From Xestospongia bergquistia (Eukaryota; Porifera; Demospongiae; Haplosclerida; Petrosiidae), in NCBI GenBank assembly GCA_963965975.1, contig OZ014411.1:20922446-20986445 (forward strand): a stretch of 64,000 nucleotides of DNA, read 5' to 3'. The position numbers and the translations under genes were made by a program. Below are positions 1-34,420 of this stretch, one piece after another. Under the pieces are notes generated by a model that did no database searches, was not told where the DNA came from, and was given only the letters and a program-made list of their open reading frames with translations. Position 1 is the first letter of the stretch, and each line of letters starts with the position of its first letter.

Positions 1-2432
1 AATTGATAATGCTTAAAGCTTCTTGCTAGTTTTTTAAATATATTTTGACATTTTATAGCTATAGTCTAGTATGAATTCTAAGCATATTGAATGTGCTGTT
101 GCCATTTTGTTTACCATATTACTTTTTGTTACACAGTTTTGTTGCTGTTATTACTTGTAATCTGAATGTCTCTTTTAGATTACTATAGCATATAATTTTG
201 ATATAATGTACTATGAATTCTAAGTAATTTAATGTATTGTTGTGATTTTGTTTACTCTATTGTTTTTTTCACATTTATGTTGCTGTGATTACTTGTCTTC
301 TGAATGTGTTGTTTAAAATATAATAGATGGTAAGTGTGATATAATGTAGTATGAATTCTAAGTTTTTTGAATTATATTTTATTTTCCCTATCGATTGTAA
401 TAATTTTAATGTTTTTTAATGCCTTGCATGGGAATGTTAGCAGGCTGTACAATAATTGTTTTGGATTGTGTGGTATTTATATCTGTCTAACATTAGGTAT
501 CATTAATAATGGTTTATGCCTCTTGCTAGATTGTTTCACTACATATTTTTGAGCGCTTTATTGCTATAGTCTAGTATGAATTCTAAGTATATTGAATGTG
601 TTGTTGTCATTTTGTTTACAGTATTGCTTTTTGTTTTCACATTTATGTTGCTGTATTTACTTGTCTTCTGAATGTGTTTTTTAAAATATAAAAGGAGGTA
701 AGTGTGATATAATAATTATAGTATGAATTCTAAGTCTTTTGAATTGAATATTGTTAATTTATTTTCCATATTGTTTGTGTTGACATTAATGGTTTTTTAA
801 TACCTTTCATGGAAAGCTTAGTAGGCTGTAGTATAATTGTTTTGAATTGTGTGGTATCTATGTGTATCCACTTTTGCAAATTTATTTATTATATTGTTAT
901 TGTAACATGATAGCAACAACTAATGTTAACTTGCATTCTTTAACTGCTTATTTCAATATCAGCACTAAATTTTGAATGTCTCTTTTACAATATGATTGGA
1001 TGTAATTTTGATATAAATATTATGAATTCTAAGTAATTGAATGTGTTGTTGTGATTTAGTTTAATGTGTTATTTTGTTTTTCACATTGTGTTTTTGTGAT
1101 TTTTTGTCATCTGAATGTGTTGTTTAAAATATAAAAAGAGTTAAATGTGATATAAGGTAGTATGAATTCTTAGTATATTGAATGTTGTTATTTTTACCTA
1201 TTTGTTTGTATTGGCTTTAATAGTTTTAATTACCTAGTAATGGAAGCTAGTCATGCTTAACTATAATTGATTTTGTTTCTGTGGTATCTATGTGTGTCCA
1301 CTTTTGCAATTTTATTTGTGATATTGTTATATTCAACAATGAAGGCAAAATTACATTACCTTGATCCTTAAACTGTGAATTCCTATACCAACCAACAAAT
1401 TTTGTTAACCCTAATTATGAGTCCTATTATATTCGTTGTTGTTAATTATGACTGAAGCTTCTTACTAGCTTTTTCTTTGCCTAGATCTGTAGCTAAAATC
1501 TAGCATTAATTATGAGTGTATTGAATGTGTTTTGTTATTTTTTAATTCTATTATTTGTATTGAAGTAATGGTTTTCAATAGCTGGCATGGGAAGCTTGCC
1601 TGGCTGTGTTGGTAGTTTGTTTCTTTGCCTATGTTTTAAGTATTCTATAGCTATAGTCTTTTAGACACTGTTGCTAATCATACAATGTTTGTAAGTCTAG
1701 TCAGTGTAAGTCATGTCTTCCAAAGCAAACATGGGAGCAATTTTAATGATAATCTTCTTACTCTTTATTGACCTTTTGCTTTATATCCATTGTTTGTTCA
1801 CAATATTTACCACTGTTTAGAATTGTTAGATATCTCCTAAGAATTAGTTTTACTGAATGTTTAAGTGATTCTAGCAACATTACAACTCTTTTTAGAATGT
1901 CTATTACTACGTTAGTTTGTTGTATTACTGTATATCCTAAAAATGATATTGATTAAGTTACTAACAAGATAATTTATTATCTTGTTATCTTGTAATGATG
2001 GAAGAAGTTAACCTTGTATAATTAATTTAATATAAATGGGTTCATGGTGAGCTTTTTTCTACTTGGTTTATTGTAAGAGCTTGTATTATTGACAACTGTT
2101 ATACATTTATTCTGTCAAAATTGTAAAGAATTTATTTCATCAGAAAAATGAATAAGTGTTTATTAGTTTAGTCTTTTTAGAAATGTGTAAGCGAATTGTT
2201 AACTTTTCTATCCTACTAAAAATAATTTATCAAATTACAGTTACAGACTGTGAAGTGTCAATTTTATATTTGTAAAGTAATGTTTGCCAATTATTGAGAG
2301 TGGTTTGACTTTTTTTGACTATATATAATGTTTTATATGTTTGTAATGTTACTACTGTTCTCATATAGGTAATGTACTTATGTTATGATATATTCTCTTC
2401 GATCATGTTAATGGTCGTTACAATATATTTAG
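1..2432. repeat. AT-rich flank or intron with degenerate short repeats
   Basis: No coding exon is visible. About eight degenerate copies of a block built around tatgaattctaag followed by ttgaatgtgttgttgt lie near 70, 209, 350, 577, 721, 1020, 1160 and 1505, with irregular spacing of roughly 140-370 bp. A splice acceptor (ttag) ends the region just before the ankyrin exon at 2433, so at least its right part should be intron. Confidence 0.5.
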
Positions 2433-24660
<22,228 letters not shown>

Positions 24661-25768
24661 TAATTAGCTAACTAAACTACCTTATATGTACTATTGCTGC
24701 TTTATACTTTGAAACATTTTACATATTACAAATATTATTATGTAACTTCCCTTTTTGCTGCATTTAAATTTTTGGTATATAATAATATTAGTAAAAACGG
24801 GAGGGTACCAGGGAGGAGTATATACTTCAATTACAAAATAACCACTAGATAAATTTAGTTGCACTTGTCTTGTATGTAATAACTTAAAATATGTCAATAA
24901 TCTAATAAAGTTGTTGATTACCTCAATGATCATTGTTCCATTGACTTACCTATTTTCCTGATCTTTGTATCCATCAATATATTTATAAACAATATTAATA
25001 TCTTATTACCAATGTGAGCAAAATTAGTCTAGGAAAAGAAAGAAAGAAAGAAGTAAATATCAAACACATGATTATACACTACACAATTGCTATTATTGTT
25101 TTTATCATTCAGTGAACCAAAACATTGTATATAATTATATGTACCTAATAATGAATATTACTATACCTTAGTAGTAGTGACAATACTGTTGACTGTTCCT
25201 CTAAAAACACTCTTTATTAATTATTGCTTTTAATCATTCCAGGGACATTGGTTGAGTAGTTCTTTAGAACAAATTGCCCTGTAAAATCATTATGACAACA
25301 ATAACAGATAATATGTCACTGTATTACCAATATTAATGTCATTTCATACACTACAACTGTAACTCTTCTATTCAGGCTAAATGGTAAGTCACATATATAT
25401 CACAAAGAGATCATGTTTGTGTTCTGAACATAATGTTCTTAAATTCTACCTCTCACATATTTTGTTGTTTTGTCCAGTAGAGGTACAAACTATACACTGT
25501 AGTTATCAAAATAAAACAATGATAGAGATCATATAAGTACAAACTATGAGAGTTCAACACCATGGTGATAGTAACTACATGTTTTGGTTCAACATTGCTC
25601 TGATCTAGGCAGTAGTAAGGTCAATAATTACCAGTCTTTCCTGAACAAAACCACAAGTTTTACCAAATATGTAAATTTGTATGTTATTAGACTCTCACAT
25701 ATTTAGTGATGAATAGTTGTGACTGTACATACAGTTATGACTTAACCTTGTAAACATATAATGTATAT

Positions 25769-25838
<70 letters not shown>

Positions 25839-25848
25839 TGTATGTATG

Positions 25849-25942
<94 letters not shown>

Positions 25943-26283
25943 ATTATATATATATATATATAAAGTATAAATGTTCAATTAATTATAATAGTGCATTAGA
26001 AAATTGATCCACAGCATACCAGTGAGAAACATGCTATCTGTTCTGGAACCTTTTACATCATGTATCTCAAAATCTTATGTAATCATCATAATCAAAATTT
26101 TTAATACAGTATCATGTATCCAGTAGAGTTGAAAATAGAACTAGCTTCATACAATTTTATGTCATATTATTGGTAGACAATTAAGTGATACAGATCTCAT
26201 ATTTCATGACACATTTTATAAAAAGAAGTTAGGAGAACATAAAGTGACAAGATACAGAAAAAAATAGATGTCAGTTTATATGT
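24661..26283. other. Intergenic region with TA/TATG satellite
   Basis: No coding signal. A possible poly(A) signal aataaa lies near 24904. A 190-bp TA/TATG simple repeat is at about 25770-25961. Confidence 0.6.
25770..25961. repeat. (TA)n with internal (TATG)n microsatellite
   Basis: Pure TA runs flank ten or so TATG units (25809-25853). Tyr/Ile/His-rich ORFs on both strands are artefacts. Confidence 0.97.
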
Positions 26284-26475
26284 TTATTTCATATTAATGT
26301 GAATATAATCCACATTGATGATTGTAATAGCCACAAAAGGGGATATTTTCCTTTTCATTGGGTCAACTATTTCAATAACTGCCTCCCTGTCTTCTGAAGA
26401 AAGTTGACAAGTAACAAAAGATTCGCTTTCAGTGCTTCCTAACTCACTAGAACAATAACAGTAACAACTAAACAT
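26284..26475 (-). CDS. Unrecognised minus-strand ORF or last exon
   Basis: An open frame with a plausible acceptor (ttctag) reads ELGSTESESFVTCQLSSEDR and then EAVIEIVDPMKRKI to a TAA at 26284. No family recognised. It abuts the tandem duplication but lies outside the repeated part. It could be a last exon of a minus-strand gene. Confidence 0.25.
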   Translation of the reverse strand: MFSCYCYCSSELGSTESESFVTCQLSSEDREAVIEIVDPMKRKISPFVAITIINVDYIHINMK

Positions 26476-26719
26476 TATGTATAGATTATACCTCTGTCAT
26501 AATTGATCAAAGCATTGACAAGCTTATAAAGCACTATAGTGTGTACAAACTTTTTAGTTAATATCTTTAACAATAATGGAATATCTAATCAATTAATGTG
26601 AAGGTATATATAATCAAGAGTGCATCATTATTTAATGTTGATAAGAATAGCAACCTTAATATATCTACTGTATGGATTAAACTAATATTATTGACAATAA
26701 TAATAATGTACCCTAATAC

Positions 26720-26813
26720 CAGTATGAGAGACCAGTAAGAAGTCACAGTTCAAAGGATTAGTAATATTTGTATCAACTACACCCCCAGCAGGTACATTAC
26801 CATTTTTACCAAT
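26720..26813 (-). pseudogene. Isolated Argonaute PIWI-domain-like exon
   Basis: Minus strand, acceptor aacacag, donor gtatta. Reads IGKNGNVPAGGVVDTNITNP and then CDFLLVSHTG. This matches the Argonaute PIWI-domain segment GKSGNxPAGTTVDTxITHP followed by DFYLCSHAG. No neighbouring PIWI exon (catalytic DEDH residues or the following HYHVLWD segment) is found within several kb, so it is an orphan exon. 94 nt; both copies of the duplication are nearly identical here. Confidence 0.62.
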
Positions 26814-26972
26814 CTGTGTTTAAACATTATTCATCACATGAAGTACATCTTGTGAACAATATTAAATTAATACTGATAAGGTATATAGAATTAATCAGGT
26901 ACAGGTGATAAGATATTACAAAATGTAAAGAAACTAATATTATCAATTATACATACTACAACTTAATGAAGT

Positions 26973-27350
26973 TTAATCCTTTTTCTCCAGTCGAGAGCAC
27001 TTCTTTTCAGCCACAGTTAAAGTTATCAATGCATATGCTACTGGATGGGTAGTGTCATCGTCCATAACTGCCCCAGAAGTGTCACAAGTTACATTTTGAG
27101 TCATCATAATGAACAATAATGAGTCAACTTGTATAGCATTATTTGCTGTTTCAAATGCCAAATCTTGACTGGCTGTCCCCACTATCATGATTGTTTACAA
27201 AAGAAGTCAGGTAACTGAGCTGAAAGATTAGACAATAATCAACAATAGTATTTTAAGATCCCCAAGATGATCTAATCTTTGCCACATTATTAGGCTTTGG
27301 GGCATCCTTAATAGCTTTGATTTTTATGTTGTGGATGACATGACCTATAT
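26973..27350 (-). pseudogene. Ty3/Gypsy RT-RNase H debris
   Basis: Minus strand. A connection segment (YIGHVIHNIKIKAIKDAP, near 27290-27350) is followed by RNase H pieces: VTCDTSGAVMDD, then HPVAYALITLTVAEKKCSRL. Compare the family pattern CDAS-YGIGAVLSQ and TLTPAEKNYSQLEKE. Frame broken. The same block recurs at 30432-30690 and 31360-31790. Confidence 0.75.
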
Positions 27351-28040
27351 ATTTCACACTAGGTTTTAACTATTAGTAATGTATGTATCAGGGAAGTAAA
27401 TGAAGTGGATCTTTCTAAATTAATAGTGTAATGATTATATAGAGACACTGCTAAGTCAGTATCTAGGGGTAATATGTGTAGGACATAAAAATTTTTAAAA
27501 AAGACTCCACATTGAAATTTATTTAGGAATAAGAAAAGAAAGGAGATGTGCTCTGACTAGATTAAGAATTAGAGTTAATAGGGAGAAATCATTGACCAAA
27601 TCCTCTGTTGATAGAAGATTGCCTAAGTCAATATTGTTTATGACAACGAGTAAATATAGTTGAACATGAGTTCCATATAGTACATGTTGGAAGTAGTGGA
27701 CACATCTCCCAAAAAATGAACACTAGTTTGATGCATGTATGAAGTTAATGCTAATAAGTTATATACAATTAATCAGGTGTATAGTAGTATTTAGCATTAA
27801 ATTATAACTCTTACCTGATCTCTATTATTTTGCAGTAATAAGTATATGTGTTGTCTATTTTGAACATTTAGTAATATTATTAGAGAACAGTAATCATTCA
27901 CATCCTTTGACATGATTCTTGAAATAGTTCCTATTTAATTAATTCCAATGAAACACATAAGGTAAATGGTATCAATATGGGACATAACTATTGTACTTTA
28001 TTATTACTACAATACAGCTATGTAGTAATAATAATTGGTA

Positions 28041-28727
28041 TAATAGTCTATCTGTACCACTTAATAGAACATACTTCTGATCCATAGACACAGTCTTATA
28101 TAATAAACTACAGATTAACCTGAATATAATACTTTGTTGTCATTTCATAACATTGTAATTAAACACTGATATTAAAGAACAATAAATATTGTCTATTATT
28201 TAGACTGTATCAAGAGTTATTTTAAACTTTATATTAGCATATTGTTCACTTCATTGTCAAAGTTAAGAAATATATCCAGTAGTGACACAATATGTAAATT
28301 GTATAGTTTATAGTATACATAGTATCATTGTGATATGTACATATACATGGCATTTTATCCATGTACTCGCATATTATTGTAACCTTGGATTACTGTTTAA
28401 TGTACCAATAGAGTGGCAACAATATACTTAGCTGAGTTAATACATTGTGTCTATGTATATACTGTTGTAACCATGGTTACAACAGTATATACATATATTT
28501 CTTAACTTTGACAATGAAGTGAACAATATGCTAATACAAAGTTTAAAATAATTCTTGATACAGTCTAAATAATAGACAATATTAATTGTTCTTTAATATC
28601 AGTGTTTAATTACAATGTTATGAAATGACAACAAAGTATTATATTCAGGTTAATATGTAGTGTATTATATAAGACTGTGTCTGTGGATCAGAAGTAGGTT
28701 CTATTAAGTGGTACAGATAGACTATTA
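28041..28727. mobile_element. Foldback element with about 234-bp inverted arms
   Basis: The left arm 28041-28274 (from taatagtctatctgtaccac) is repeated inverted at 28493-28727, with few mismatches. The 218-bp loop ends in a perfect 42-bp palindrome centred on ccatgg (28453-28494). No ORF. In duplication copy 2 only the left arm remains (about 32765-32990). Confidence 0.8.
28453..28494. repeat. Perfect 42-bp palindrome
   Basis: 21-bp arms around ccatgg, without mismatch; the arm is atgtatatactgttgtaac plus ca. Sits at the inner border of the foldback right arm. Confidence 0.95.
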
Positions 28728-29436
28728 TACACTGTAACCTTAGGTTGGCAAATGTATACTCACCTACATGAATACACACTATCCATGTACATACCATGGT
28801 AACAATGGATTACTATTATACAATGTACCAATAAGGTGACAACAGTATACTTAGCTGTATGGTTTCATTGTATCCATGTACGTATCATATTTACCTTAGG
28901 TTAGTAAATGTGTACATAGTTACATGGATACATTGTATCCTTGCACTTAGTGATTACATAATCTTTGGAGTAGCTCATAAACAATGATTCTTCACATGAT
29001 CATCACATCATATCAAGAATTAGACAAAGCACTTTACAAAAGACTTAAGCACAAACACTTACAGTAACAAATAGATATGTAATTTTTGTTATTATATTTA
29101 TAATCTGATATCTGTACAAATTATTATTACATTGGACAAACATGAGTTGTTCAAAATGTTTATATGTAAACCAGTATATCACTAACAGGTTGTTTGTATT
29201 GCTTATCCCAAATAAATTAATACATAATTAGAGAAGTGACTCAAAGGCTATGAAGATATTACATGAACAAAAAACACACACTAATACTTAAATGTGCTTT
29301 GAAAACATTGATACTTTCAAAATGTCTAAGTACAAACACAAAGTATTGTATATGGTTAAGTGTTTGAAGCACTTCAAAACACTTGCAAAAAATGGTTAAG
29401 TTAGCTTAATGCTTAAATTATAAATGACAGAATAGT

Positions 29437-29802
29437 TTCAGTGCAGGATATGCTCATATGGGCCTTATTCTCACCAATGGTTCAATATACACATGTGGCA
29501 AAGGTTCAGATGGTGCCTTGGGACATGGGTATGGCCTATCTGACAAACTCTATCCAACAATAGTTGAAGCTTTGATCATTCCACATGGTTTTGACATTAG
29601 TTGTTGTGTTCACTTGGGGTTGTGGTAGTGATGAAAGATTAGGTCATCCTGAAGCTGTTGGACATCGATATTTATATCAGAGTAATGAACCAAAACAAGT
29701 GAAACTTCCTAGAAAGTGGAGACCATTATTGATTTCTTGTTCATATTACCACACAACAGTAACATGTTATGCTACCTGTGATTACTCGGAGTGGGACTGT
29801 TA
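29437..29802 (+). pseudogene. RCC1-repeat exon relic, copy 1
   Basis: After a cag acceptor, a frame reads GLILTNGSIYTCGKGSDGAL then GHGYGLSDK. A second frame reads FTWGCGSDERLGHPEAVGHR then SNEPKQVKLP and ISCSYYHTT. Both are RCC1 blades of the HERC/RCC1 type (YTWGxGxxGxLGHG). They are out of frame with each other by a short deletion near 29575, so the exon is broken. Confidence 0.7.
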
Positions 29803-30168
29803 AGATTTTTCATCTATTATTAATTTTTAAAAATTAATTTTATTTAAAATTTTAATGTCAACAAACAATAAAAAGAGTTAAGAATATAACACATCAAGAC
29901 ATATTAACATATATCATACTGTCATTGATGATGTAGTAAAAAGACATACAAATTGTAAACAGCTAAACAAGCTTATAAAGCACTATAGTGTGTACAAACT
30001 TTTTAGTTGATATCTTTAACAATAATGGAATATCTAATCAATTAATGTGAAGACATATATAATCAAGAGTGCATCATTATTTAATGTTGATAAGAATAAC
30101 AACCTTAATATATCTACTGTATGGATTAAACTAATATTATTGACAATAATAATAATGTACCCTAATAC

Positions 30169-30262
30169 CAGTATGAGAGACCAGTAAGAAGTCACAGTTC
30201 AAAGGATTAGTAATATTTGTATCAACTACACCCCCAGCAGGTACATTACCATTTTTACCAAT
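30169..30262 (-). pseudogene. Isolated Argonaute PIWI-domain-like exon, copy 2
   Basis: Same 94-nt exon as 26720-26813, with identical splice borders and the same reading (NGNVPAGGVVDTNITNP). Confidence 0.62.
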
Positions 30263-30431
30263 CTGTGTTTAAACATTATTCATCACATGAAGTACATCTT
30301 GTGAACAATATTAAATTAATACTGATAAGATATATAGAATTAATCAGGCACAGGTGATGAGATATTACAAAATGTAAAGAAACTAATAGAAATATATATT
30401 ATCAATTATACATACTAGAACTTAATGAAGT

Positions 30432-30690
30432 TTAATCTTTCTCCAGTCGAGAGCACTTCCTTTTAGCTACAGTTAAAGTTATCAATGAATATGCTACTGG
30501 ATGGTCAGTGCCATCATCCATTGTGAGTGAGAGAACTGCCCCAGTACCATAGGTTGAAGTGTCACAAGTTACATTTTGAGTCATTATAATGAACAACAAC
30601 AAGTCAACTTGTATAGCATGTTTCAAATACCAAATCTTGACTGGTTGTCTACCACCATTGTGATTGTTTACAAAAGAAGTCATATAAAGA
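30432..30690 (-). pseudogene. Ty3/Gypsy RNase H debris, copy 2
   Basis: Minus strand, reads TCDTSTYGTGAVLSLTMDDG then HPVAYSLITLTVAKRKCSRL, the best preserved of the three RNase H copies. The CDxSxYGxGAVLS motif keeps the first catalytic Asp. Confidence 0.78.
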
Positions 30691-31359
30691 GGTAACTGAC
30701 TAGGTAAAATACTAAAATCAAGCTAATCAATGATAGTAATTTAAAATGATTATTGACTTCATAATGTGAACATCTCTCAACTTGGAATGAGCATTGACTA
30801 ACATGACTAACATATATCTCATGAATGGTTCTGCAAATCTTAATGCAGTCAACTCAATGGCTGGGTAGGTCACATCCAGGGTATACTACTAGGGGTGAGG
30901 GGCATAACTCTTGACAAACAATTCTGGTTTTTAGAATGGCTTCAGTCTCATTATCCATCTTGGACCCCAAACATATAACCTAGCCAAAGTCTTCATTCTA
31001 TTTGTGCCAGGATGGGTTTAACATAATTCCTGTAAGACATCTTGTCGGCATGATGTCAATATGACAAACAGAGAACCCCACAGTATTTTGCCTAGTAGGA
31101 CACTTAGTTCACACTGTTTTATGGAAAATGGACACGTGTCTCCCTCATTCACACTAACTGGTCAAATTGAAAAAGTATATCTTAAAAACATTTAATAATA
31201 TTGTATCTTAAACAGTTTGTTCTCTTATAGTAACTACATCTAATAATATTGTATAGATGAAGTCATCTAAGATATTTACTTATTTTTACTAAACAATAAG
31301 TGAAAATGGTTTGTGGTCAAGACTCAAGAGTGAATGGTCTACAATAGAGGTAATTATTA

Positions 31360-31790
31360 TCATTCTCTAGTTGAGAGCATTTCCTTTCAACCACAGTTAA
31401 AGTTGTTGATGGATATGCTACTGGACAGTCAGTGCTACCATCAATTCTATGTGAGAGAACTGCCCCAGTACAATACATAGGTTGAAGTGTCACAAGTTAT
31501 GTTTTGAGTCACAATAATGAACAATTGTAATTGTCAACTTGTATAGTATTATTTGCTGTTTCAAATGCCAATCAAGACTGGCTGTCTACCACTATCATGA
31601 TTGTTTACAAAAGAAGTCATATAAAAAGGTAACCAAGCTGAAAGATTAGGTAAAAATAACTATAGTAATTTAAAATCCCCCAAATTTTCTGATGTTTGTC
31701 ACATTCTTAGGCTTTAGGGCATCCTTAATAGCTTTGATTTTTCCGTTGTGGATGACATGACCTATATATTTCACACTAGGTTTTAACTAT
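31360..31790 (-). pseudogene. Ty3/Gypsy RNase H debris, third copy
   Basis: Minus strand, broken frames with CDTSTYV, then a VAYPSTTLTVVERKCSQLE-like stretch and the IKAIKDAPKP connection segment. An extra copy present only in duplication copy 2. Confidence 0.65.
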
Positions 31791-33083
31791 TAGTAATGTA
31801 TGTATCAGGGAAGTAAATGAAGTGGATCTTTCTAAATGAATAGTGTAATGATTATATAGAGACACTGCTAAGTCAGTATCTAAGGGTAATATGTGTAGGA
31901 CATAAAAATTTTTAAAAAAGACTCCACATTGGAATTTATTTAGGAAGAATGGAGATGTGCTCTGACTAGATTAAGAATTGGAGTTAATAGGGAGAAATCA
32001 TTGACCAAATCCTCTGTTGATAGAAGATTGCCTAAGTCAATATTGTTTATGACAATGAGTAAACATAGTTGAACATGAGTTCCATATGGTACATGTTGGA
32101 AGTAGTCGGCACATTTCCCAAAGAATGAACACTAGTTTGATCAATGTATGAAGTTATGCTGATAAGGTATATATAATTAATCAGGTGTATAGTAGTATTA
32201 AACATTAAATTATAACTCTTACCTGATCTCTATGATTTTGGGAAAATAAGTATATGTGTTGTCTATTTTGAACATCTAGTAATATTATTAGAGAACAGTA
32301 ATCATTCACATTTTTTGATAGTCTTCTTAAATAGTTCCTATTTCATTTAATCTGATCTAGTAATAAAATACAATAAATTATATGGCACAATACAGTAAAC
32401 AATAATAAATTAGAGGAAGTCAATAATAATAATAAACCACTACATACAATATAGTCAACTTAAGTTAACTCGTTAATTGATGTAAATTTTATTGTATAAA
32501 TTGACATGAGATATAATTGATGTGTTTACTTCCTGTTTAATTATCATAAAATTAATTAATTTTGCACGTCAGATGCTTAATGAAAATTTAATACCATTGA
32601 AAACATAAGGTAAACTGTATCAACATGGTACATAACTAAAAATTACAGCTATTGTAGTAATTGACATAATATACATTGTTTTAAATTGTTAGTTAACTCA
32701 ATCTAGTTTTTTATTGAATTGTTTACCTTTAAAATTTGCTATTTCACTAGAAACTTTGGTATAATAGCCTGTACTCAATAGAACATACTTCTGATCCACA
32801 GACACAGTCTTATATAATACACTACATATTAACCTGAATATAATACTTTGTTGTCATTTCATAACATTGTAATTAAACAGTGATGTTAAAGAACAATTAA
32901 TATTGTCTGTTATTTAGACTGTATCAAGAGTTATTTTAAACTTTATATTAGCATATTGTTCACTTCATTGTCAAAGTTAAGAAATATGTCCAGTAGTGAC
33001 ACAATATGTAAATAGATTTCCTGTATAGTTCATAATATACACAGTAACATTGTGACATGTACATATACATGGCATGTACATAC

Positions 33084-33117
33084 GTACTATGGATTGATAC
33101 ATATCAATCCATAGTAC
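33084..33117. repeat. Perfect 16-bp inverted repeat with 2-nt loop
   Basis: gtactatggattgata, loop ca, then the exact reverse complement. Lies where the foldback right arm has been lost in copy 2. Confidence 0.9.
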
Positions 33118-33898
33118 ATATCAATAGGGTGGTAACAAGCTGTGTGGATACATTGTGTCTATGTATATACTGTGGTAACCAGTACACTGTAACCTTAGGT
33201 TGGCAAATGTATACTCAGCTACATGAATCCATACTATCCATGTACATACCATGGTAACAATGGATTACTAGTATAAAATGTACCAATAAGATGACAACAG
33301 TGTACTTAGCTGTATGGTTTCATTGTATCCATGTACATAACATGTTAACCTTAGGTTGGTAAATGTGTATATAGTTACATGGATACATTGTATCCTTGCA
33401 CTTAGTGATTACATAATCTTTGGAGTAGCTCAATGACTCTTCACATGATCATCACATCATATCAAGAATTGGGCAAAGCACTTTACAAAAGACTTAAGCA
33501 CAAACACTTACAGTAACAAATAGATACATAATTTTTGTTATTATATTTATAATCTGATGTCTGTACAAATTATTATTACATTGGACAAACATGAGTTGTT
33601 TAAAATGTTTATATGTAATCCAGTATATCACTAACAGGTTGTTTGTATTGCTTATCCCAAATAAATTAATACATAATTAGAGAAGTGACTCAAAGGCTAT
33701 GAAAATATTACATATACAAAAAACACACACTAATGCTTAAATGTGCTTTGAAATCATTGATACTTTCAAAATGTCTAAGTACAAACACAAAGTATTGTAT
33801 ATGGTTAAGTGTTTGAAGCACTTCAAAACACTTGCAAAAAATGGTTAAGTTAGCTTAATGCTTAAATTATAAATGACATAAGAGTTTCTTGTGTTAGT

Positions 33899-34252
33899 GC
33901 AGGATATGCTCATATGGACCTTATTCTCACCAATGGTTCAATATACACATGTGGCAAAGGTTCAGATGGTGCCTTGGGACATGGATATGATCTATCTGAC
34001 AAACTCTATCCAACAATAGTTGAAGCTTTGCTTTGATCATTCCACATGGTTTTGACATTAGTTGTTGTGTTCACTTGGTGTTGTGGTAGTGACAGAAGAT
34101 TAGGTCATCCTGAAGCTGTTGGATATCGATATTTATATCAGAGCAATGAACCAAAACAAGTGAAACTTCCTAGAAAGTGGAGACCATTATTGATTTCTTG
34201 TTCATATTACCACACAACAGTAACATGTTATTACTTAGAGTGTGATTGTTAA
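33899..34252 (+). pseudogene. RCC1-repeat exon relic, copy 2
   Basis: Copy of 29437-29802: GSDGALGHGYDLSDK, then FTWCCGSDRRLGHPEAVGYR and SNEPKQVKLP. The blade-invariant G after W is C here, and the same frame break between blades is present, so the break predates the duplication. Confidence 0.68.
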
Positions 34253-34420
34253 GATTTTGTATCTATTATTAATTTTATAAAATTAATTTATTTAAAATTT
34301 TAATGTCAACAAATAATAAAAACAGTTAAGAGTATAACAATTAAGACATATTAACATATTATCATACTATCATTGATGATGTATTAAAAAAGCCATACAA
34401 ATTGTAATTAGCTATAGTTT

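Larger units (their letters stand above)
26518..29966. repeat. Large tandem duplication, copy 1
   Basis: Starts acaagcttataaagcactat, the same as 29967. Order: PIWI-like exon (minus), Gypsy RNase H debris (minus), AT-rich spacer, foldback element, RCC1 relic (plus). The offset to copy 2 is 3,449 bp at the left end and grows rightward because copy 2 carries an extra RNase H block and lacks one foldback arm. Confidence 0.88.
29967..34415. repeat. Large tandem duplication, copy 2
   Basis: Repeats 26518-29966 with about 5 percent or less visible divergence over most of its length, plus an additional stretch at about 30690-31640 containing a second RNase H copy, and a loss of the right foldback arm near 33180. 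Ends at the SH3 pseudogene. Confidence 0.86.

Noticed and set aside
25742..26007. Tyr/Ile-rich ORFs on both strands
   Set aside because: TA/TATG simple repeat.
26720..26813. A complete Argonaute gene
   Set aside because: Only one PIWI segment is present; no PAZ, MID or catalytic residues were found nearby.
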